DNA of 64,000 bases, from assembly GCA_903865745.1 (NCBI GenBank), contig CAIPKV010000062.1, positions 1 through 64,000 of the forward strand. Reading direction: 5' to 3'. The stretch comes from an uncultured Verrucomicrobia subdivision 3 bacterium (GTDB lineage Bacteria; Verrucomicrobiota; Verrucomicrobiia; Limisphaerales; UBA11358). Under the pieces are notes generated by a model, which saw nothing but the letters and a program-made list of their open reading frames with translations, was not told the origin of the DNA and did no database searches. The position numbers and the translations under genes are program-made. Below, one piece after another: positions 57,882-64,000 of the stretch (position 1 is the stretch's first letter; the number at the start of each line of letters is the position of its first letter).

Positions 57882-58901
57882 CTAGCTCCTCGAAAATTTC
57901 TTTGCGTGTAATTCTCGTTCCGCCAGATCAAGGTCATACTCGGTCATGATCTTCACCATTTCTGAAAAGGAAACTTTAGGACGCCAGCCAAGTTTTTCTT
58001 GAGCCTTGGTGGCATTGCCCAGAAGAAAATCCACTTCACTAGGCCTCATATAGAACTGGTCTATTTTCACATAATCTTGCCAGTTCAAACCAAGCAAGCC
58101 AAAGCTCGCATCCAGAAACTCTCTGATGCTGCGTGATTCTCCAGTCGCGACAACATAATCATCCGGTTTATCTTCTTGTAACATCAACCACATTGCTTCG
58201 ACATAATCCTTGGCATATCCCCAATCGCGTTTGGCGTCAAGATTCCCGAGGTAAAGCTCTTTTTGCAGGCCAACCTTGATGCGCCCAGCGGCCAAAGTTA
58301 TTTTACGCGTGACAAAGTTTTCTCCGCGGCGCTCACTTTCGTGATTGAAAAGGATGCCATTGCTGCAGTGCATTCCGTAGGCTTCGCGGTAGTTGACCGT
58401 ATGCCAATAGCCCGCGACCTTGGCTATGGCGTAGGGACTGCGCGGATGAAACGGCGTGGTTTCACTTTGCGGGGGCGGTGTGGAACCGAACATTTCCGAT
58501 GATGAAGCCTGGTAATAACGTACTGTCTTACCCGCCTGTTTTTGATAGTCACGCGCAGCCTCCAAGAGGCGCAACGTTCCAACATCTGCTACATCCACGG
58601 TATATTCTGGCGTGTCAAAGGAGACGCGAACGTGCGATTGTGCGGCAAGATTATAAATTTCGTCCGGGGCCACGCGCGTGATGATTGTGCGTAGTGAGGA
58701 ACCATCGGTCATGTCACCGTATTCAAGATAAAGTTTTTCTCGCTCGAAATGCCGGGCACCATAGATATGTTCCAACCGCGTACGCGTCAATGAACTGGAG
58801 CGGCGAACGATGCCGTAAATCGTGTAGCCTTTAGCCAATAGTAGTTCCGTCAAATAGGAACCGTCCTGACCCGTTATACCTGTAATCAAAGCACGTTTCA
58901 T
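57882..58901 (-). CDS. gmd: GDP-mannose 4,6-dehydratase
   Basis: [82 protein letters not shown]. Confidence 0.94.
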   Translation of the reverse strand: MKRALITGITGQDGSYLTELLLAKGYTIYGIVRRSSSLTRTRLEHIYGARHFEREKLYLEYGDMTDGSSLRTIITRVAPDEIYNLAAQSHVRVSFDTPEYTVDVADVGTLRLLEAARDYQKQAGKTVRYYQASSSEMFGSTPPPQSETTPFHPRSPYAIAKVAGYWHTVNYREAYGMHCSNGILFNHESERRGENFVTRKITLAAGRIKVGLQKELYLGNLDAKRDWGYAKDYVEAMWLMLQEDKPDDYVVATGESRSIREFLDASFGLLGLNWQDYVKIDQFYMRPSEVDFLLGNATKAQEKLGWRPKVSFSEMVKIMTEYDLDLAERELHAKKFSRS

Positions 58902-59073
58902 TTGTTTAGTGAAAATCATATTTGTTATCAAATTCTGGCGCAGCAGCAAGCTTCATCTTTTTTAGGTGACAATTAGAAAACCACCTTGACATGCATAGAC
59001 TAAAATACCCAGTATGCCGTTCACTAAATATATCCGAGGAAGCAGTTTAGCTTACTTATACTTGAATCAAAAT

Positions 59074-60099
59074 ATGAATCAGTTTCAACTGTCGATTTGC
59101 ATCGCTACTCTTAATCGGGCCTCATTTCTACAAGAAACTCTGGATACTATTCTTGCCCAAACAAATGATGAGATTGAAATAGTTATCGTAGACGGGGCCT
59201 CCACAGACAATACTTCAGAAGTAGTAAAAAAAGCAGCTGAGCGCTTTAATCGTTTACGCTATTTGCGGCTTGAAAGGAAAGGGGGGATTGATAACGACTA
59301 TTGTAAAGCTGTGGAATTGGCACAGGGTAAATATGTGTGGCTGTTCACTGATGACGACCTGCTTAAGCCGGGGACGATAAAAGCAATCTTGGAGTCTACC
59401 CGAAAGGATTATAGTTTGATCATCATTAACGCAGAGGTACGAACCAAAAATCTGGATATATGCCTTCAACCGTTGCGGGTCGAGCTTACAGAAAATCGTG
59501 TTTACGGAAGCAACATCCCCGATCGAAATCATCTATTGGCGGACATTGGGGGTTACCTATCGTTTATTGGCGCCGTAGTTATCAAGCGTGAGATATGGTT
59601 ACAACGAGAGAAGGAAAAATATTTTGGAACTGAATTTATTCACATGGGGGTTATTTTTCAATCCCCTTTACCAAGCGATACACTGATGATGGCTTTCCCG
59701 TGGATTATTATTCGTTACGGCAATGCTCAATGGGTGTCTAGAAGTTTTAAGATATGGATGTTCAACTGGCCAGATTTGATTTGGAGCTTTCCCGACTTTG
59801 CCGATTGGGCCAAAAAAAAGATTGCTCCCCGCGAGCCTTGGCAGTCATATTCGCAGTTAATTTTTTTACGGGCACAGGGTCGTTTTTCTATAATTGAATA
59901 CAATTCCATCTTAGTTGGGAAAATTTGCTCGCCTTTTCGGCGTTTTATTACACAACTTATTGCCACTGCGCCAATCAGGCTACTAAATTTCTTCGCTCGT
60001 TATTACGCCCGTTGGATTTTGCGCAAGGTTCCAAGTATTGGTCTCTACGAGTTGGAGACTTGGCATAAAGACATCAACTCCAGCCTGGTTTCAAATTAA
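59074..60099 (+). CDS. GT2 glycosyltransferase
   Basis: QLSICIATLNRASFLQETLDTILAQTNDEIEIVIVDGASTDNTSEV. Confidence 0.92.
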   Translation: MNQFQLSICIATLNRASFLQETLDTILAQTNDEIEIVIVDGASTDNTSEVVKKAAERFNRLRYLRLERKGGIDNDYCKAVELAQGKYVWLFTDDDLLKPGTIKAILESTRKDYSLIIINAEVRTKNLDICLQPLRVELTENRVYGSNIPDRNHLLADIGGYLSFIGAVVIKREIWLQREKEKYFGTEFIHMGVIFQSPLPSDTLMMAFPWIIIRYGNAQWVSRSFKIWMFNWPDLIWSFPDFADWAKKKIAPREPWQSYSQLIFLRAQGRFSIIEYNSILVGKICSPFRRFITQLIATAPIRLLNFFARYYARWILRKVPSIGLYELETWHKDINSSLVSN

Positions 60100-60212
60100 T
60101 TTAATAGCTTTAAGAAAATATTTAACGCTGCGCCTTCTTAACTCCATTTTAACCAGACTACCCGGAAATATCGCAGGACTTGAATTAGGATTGTGTGCGA
60201 TTAAAAATTTTT

Positions 60213-62924
60213 ATGATATCATTATTCAATCACAAATCTTCTAGGTTGAACACCTTGCCGGTTTTTATTTCTTGCTTGGCTGGACTTTTGGGAATTCTTT
60301 TTTATAGGAGTTTTGATTCAGACATGGTTCATTTTTCCAACGATGGGCCGTTAGGGCCAAGCCACTCCGCAGCCTCACAGCCACCAGGAATTTTCTCCGG
60401 TATCTGGGGCGATTTGAACTGTTTGGGCGGCAACGGCGGCAGTGCCGCGCCGGATATTAGTGGTTTAATTTCATGGCTACTCGGCTCGGTAGGTTTTGCC
60501 AAATTTTACACACCACTCGCCCTGTTTGCGGTGGGACTCAGCGCGTGGATTTTTTTTAGGCAGCTTAAGTTATCATCACTCGCTACCACCCTTAGCGCGC
60601 TGGCGGCCATGTTAAATTCTGCTTTTTTCGCCGCTGCCTGCTGGGGTGTTGCCTCGCAACAAATCGCGCTAGGAATGGACTTTTTAGCGCTAGCACTAAT
60701 CGTTACCAATACACCCGAAACTCCGGGGCACATCCGCTGGCTTCGACTGGCGCTGGCTGGTCTATGTGTTGGGGTCAATGTGACAGAAGCTGCGGATATC
60801 GGTGCCCTATACAGCCTAACCATCGCGGCATTTGTTTTAGTCAAATCTCTCACCGATGCCAGTAAGCCCATATTGGTACGTACCATTCGTGGTATCAGCC
60901 ACGTGACGGTGGTGGCCATCTTCGCAGGGTTCATCGCCTTTCAGACAGTTATTTCGCTCGTCGGCACACAAATTCAAGGTGTAGCCGGTACGGCCCAAGA
61001 TACCGAGACTAAGGCCCAGCATTGGGATTGGGCTACCCAATGGAGTCTACCAAAAAAAGAAACCCTCGAACTGTTTGTACCCGGCCTGTTTGGCTATCGA
61101 ATGGACACGCCTAAGGACATGATCCCACAATTTCAGGACGCGTATCGCGGAGGCGTCTATTGGGGTGGGCTCGGGCGCAGTCCGGAGTTAGACCGATATA
61201 TTGTCAGTGGCAGTCAAGGCGCACCGCCGCAAGGTTTCATGCGTTTCACCGGCGGCGTTTTCTACTGCGGCATTCTGGTGACTCTCGTAGCGGCTTGGAG
61301 TATCGCGCAATCGTTCCGCCGGCGAAATTCCTGCTTCGCCGATGGGCAGAAAAAACTTCTATGGTTCTGGACAGCGGTCCTGACCGTTTCACTGCTACTG
61401 GCTTGGGGACGGTTTGCCCCGATGTTTTATAGCCTGCTATATCATCTGCCCTATTTTTCAACCATCCGCAACCCAGACAAGTTCCTTTACATCTTCTCGT
61501 TGGCATTGGTGATTTTGTTCGCCTACGGCATTGACGCGCTCTCCCGGCTTTATCTTGTCCGGACGGCTACAGCCAAATCCACCGGGCTGAGCACCCAGCT
61601 CACCGGCTGGTGGGCTAAGGCAGAAAGCTTCGATCGCAAATGGGTCTGGAGCTGCCTTGGTCTGCTCGGCGCGAGCGTGCTAGCATGGTTAATCTATTTG
61701 GGACAAAAGCCGAGTCTCATTCAATATCTCCAAAAAATGGGCTTCCCAGACGCAGATCTCGCCAGTCAAATCGCCACCTTCAGCATTGCGCAAGCGGGCT
61801 GGTTTCTGCTGCTTTTCGCCACCGCCATTGCCTTGGTGACGCTGACTATCGCCGGCTATTTTGCCGGCCCGCGCGCCAAGGTCGGCGCGGTTCTCCTCGG
61901 CGCGTTTCTGCTTTTCGACCTCGTGCGTGCGGATTTGCCCTACGTCATTCACTGGGATTACAAATTGAAATACGAGGTCGGCACACTAAATCCTATCGAA
62001 GATTTTCTGCGCCAACAACCTTACGAACACCGCGTGGCTGCCTTGCCGTTCCGCGCGCCGGAGGGCATGGAACTGCTCGACGAGCTTTACCGCATCGAAT
62101 GGATGCAGCACCACTTTCCTTACTATAACATCCAATGCCTCGACATCATCCAAATGTCGCGCATGCCGGCCAATTTGAAGGCTTACCTCGAGGCGCTTAC
62201 GCCGCGCGGCACGCCGGAATCCGTCCCGTTATTTGCCCGCCATTGGGAGCTAACCAACACGCGCTATCTCCTCGGCGCGGCCGGTTATCTGGACGTGCTC
62301 AACCAGCAGCTTGACCCGGGCCAACATCGCTTCCGCATCGCCCAACGTTTTGAAATCGGCCCCAAACCCGGCTACCTCCAGCCGCAGCAACTCGAAGAGC
62401 TCACCGCCATTCCGAATGACAACGGCCGCTACGCGCTCTTCGAATTCACCGGCGCCCTGCCTCGCGCCAAGCTGTATTCCAACTGGCAGGTCAACACCAA
62501 TGACTCGGAGGTTTTAAAAACGCTTTCCGACTTGAATTTTGATCCGGCGAAAACCGTCCTCATTGATACGCCCGCGAAAGCCCTGCCCACCGCCACCGCA
62601 ACCAATGACAACAGCGGCACCGTCGCGTTCACCAGCTACGCTCCGAAACACATCACTTTCGCCGCGACCAACAGCGCACCGGCCGTCATGCTGCTCAATG
62701 ACCAATACGACCCCAACTGGCATGTCACCGTCGATGGCCAACCGACCGAGCTCATGCGCTGCAATTACATGATGCGCGGCATTTATCTACCCGCAGGCAC
62801 GCACACAATTGAGTTCAACTTCACCCTGCCCCACAAGCTGCTTTACGTCACAATCTCTGCGATGTTGCTGGGTGTCCTGCTCAGCGTTTACCTGCTGATT
62901 GCCGGGCGCAAGCCTCAGTCATAG
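60213..62924 (+). CDS. YfhO-like large membrane protein
   Basis: About 900 aa, many TM helices, C-terminal DQYDPNWHVTVDGQPTELMRCNYMMRGIYLPAGTHTIEFNF. Confidence 0.8.
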   Translation: MISLFNHKSSRLNTLPVFISCLAGLLGILFYRSFDSDMVHFSNDGPLGPSHSAASQPPGIFSGIWGDLNCLGGNGGSAAPDISGLISWLLGSVGFAKFYTPLALFAVGLSAWIFFRQLKLSSLATTLSALAAMLNSAFFAAACWGVASQQIALGMDFLALALIVTNTPETPGHIRWLRLALAGLCVGVNVTEAADIGALYSLTIAAFVLVKSLTDASKPILVRTIRGISHVTVVAIFAGFIAFQTVISLVGTQIQGVAGTAQDTETKAQHWDWATQWSLPKKETLELFVPGLFGYRMDTPKDMIPQFQDAYRGGVYWGGLGRSPELDRYIVSGSQGAPPQGFMRFTGGVFYCGILVTLVAAWSIAQSFRRRNSCFADGQKKLLWFWTAVLTVSLLLAWGRFAPMFYSLLYHLPYFSTIRNPDKFLYIFSLALVILFAYGIDALSRLYLVRTATAKSTGLSTQLTGWWAKAESFDRKWVWSCLGLLGASVLAWLIYLGQKPSLIQYLQKMGFPDADLASQIATFSIAQAGWFLLLFATAIALVTLTIAGYFAGPRAKVGAVLLGAFLLFDLVRADLPYVIHWDYKLKYEVGTLNPIEDFLRQQPYEHRVAALPFRAPEGMELLDELYRIEWMQHHFPYYNIQCLDIIQMSRMPANLKAYLEALTPRGTPESVPLFARHWELTNTRYLLGAAGYLDVLNQQLDPGQHRFRIAQRFEIGPKPGYLQPQQLEELTAIPNDNGRYALFEFTGALPRAKLYSNWQVNTNDSEVLKTLSDLNFDPAKTVLIDTPAKALPTATATNDNSGTVAFTSYAPKHITFAATNSAPAVMLLNDQYDPNWHVTVDGQPTELMRCNYMMRGIYLPAGTHTIEFNFTLPHKLLYVTISAMLLGVLLSVYLLIAGRKPQS

Positions 62925-63680
62925 TCCGGTCGGATGATCTAGAAAAACCCACGGCACGCTGAATTTCTCGGACAGCGTCGCCGCCAGCGCCTTTACGCCG
63001 AAGGTTTCCGTGGCGTAATGGCCGGCGTAAAAAACATTCAGCCCTAGATCCTCCGCCAGCGCGAAAGTCCAATGCGGCCCCTCGCCGGTGATAAAAGTAT
63101 CCACGCCCTCGTCCGCCGCCCGCTGCAATTCCCCACCCGCGCCGCCGGTGACCACGCCAATGCGTTCGCACAACTCATTTCCACCCGGTAACAGCTGCGG
63201 TTTAACGCCGGTCGCCCGCGCCAGCCTCGCCGCCAGTTCTGCCCGCGAAATTCGCGCGACCGCTTTGAAGCCGATGTTCTGTCCGTGACTGAAGAAGAAT
63301 GGCTTTAGGCTTTTCAGGCCCAGTGCGGTGCACAACTGTGCGTTATTCCCTAGCTTGGGGTGCGCATCGAGCGGCAGGTGGGAGCTATAAACTGCGAGAT
63401 TGTTTTCTGCGAGCAGCCGGAGCAGCTCATAATTTTTCCCCGTCCACGGCTGGCGCGGACTCCAGAACAGCCCGTGATGCACGAGGAGCAAATCCGCCTT
63501 CGCCGCGATGGCCAGCCGGACCGTCGTGAGGCTCGCGTCCACCGTGGCGGCGATGCGCGTGACCGTGCCGGAGTTTTCCACCTGCAACCCGTTCACCGCG
63601 CCGTCGTAATCGCCGATTTCGCGCGTACGCAAAATCTGATCGCAATGTTTTACTATGAGCGCGAGTCGTTTATTCGGCAT
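62919..63680 (-). CDS. Nif3-like dinuclear metal center protein
   Basis: DYDGAVNGLQVENSGTVTRIAATVDASLTTVRLAIAAKADLLLVHHGLFW; FITGEGPHWTF. Confidence 0.92.
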   Translation of the reverse strand: MPNKRLALIVKHCDQILRTREIGDYDGAVNGLQVENSGTVTRIAATVDASLTTVRLAIAAKADLLLVHHGLFWSPRQPWTGKNYELLRLLAENNLAVYSSHLPLDAHPKLGNNAQLCTALGLKSLKPFFFSHGQNIGFKAVARISRAELAARLARATGVKPQLLPGGNELCERIGVVTGGAGGELQRAADEGVDTFITGEGPHWTFALAEDLGLNVFYAGHYATETFGVKALAATLSEKFSVPWVFLDHPTGL

Positions 63681-63720
63681 GCGCGATGAAACCAAATTAC
63701 CGCCAAACCGCAAGCGGCAA

Positions 63721-63984
63721 TCAGCCGTGATAGCCCATCGGCTTCAGGAACGTCGTCGTGTCACCGCTCGGCGGCACGCCGTCATGGCGCACCATGGCCT
63801 GGCAGAGCGTCTGATTGATACTGAACGGCGGGCCATGGAGCTGATAGCCGGCCTTCAGCTTACGGTTCACCTTCTCGGCGAAATGATGGAAGCCAGCGTG
63901 ATAATCGTCTTCGTTACTTACGACCACAATGTAGTCAGTAATGCCAGAATTAGCCGCCACGGGGGCATATGCAACACTTGTCAT
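63721..63984 (-). CDS. DUF1737-type small protein
   Basis: YIVVVSNEDDYHAGFHHFAEKVNRKLKAGYQLHGPPFSINQTLCQAMVRHD. Confidence 0.7.
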   Translation of the reverse strand: MTSVAYAPVAANSGITDYIVVVSNEDDYHAGFHHFAEKVNRKLKAGYQLHGPPFSINQTLCQAMVRHDGVPPSGDTTTFLKPMGYHG

Positions 63985-64000
63985 AGGGATGGACGCAATC

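Overview
Bacterial chromosomal window, probably Verrucomicrobiota (inferred from gene content and style, not proven). Left part (1-25.7 kb) is mostly housekeeping or conserved genes: LacI regulator with divergent GH94 phosphorylase, tRNA-Gly(CCC), glnD, proA, gamma-carbonic anhydrase-like, dprA, rpmE, prfA, an ExeA/GspB-type pair with a CPBP/CAAX protease, nadE, cysC. Right part (26.5-63 kb) is a long surface-polysaccharide region with many GT2/GT4 glycosyltransferases, a sulfotransferase-membrane-GT2 fusion next to an APS kinase gene, several methyltransferases, nucleotide-sugar epimerases/dehydratases (gmd-like, CDP-paratose epimerase-like), acyltransferases and large membrane proteins. The strongest unexplained signals are repeats. 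(1) Two degenerate 21-bp arrays of about 13 units each, one AT-rich (11501-11773) and one GC-rich (25818-26090), share period, length and a GAAG core at the same phase. (2) About 20 'micro-arrays' of 3-4 (once 5) short units of 7, 8, 9 or 10 bp have total length mostly close to 27-32 bp. They lie between genes, across stop codons, and in frame inside proA and nadE. Several occur as inverted pairs that fill whole intergenic gaps, and composite clusters flank a glycosyltransferase gene. No CRISPR array or intact transposase was recognised.
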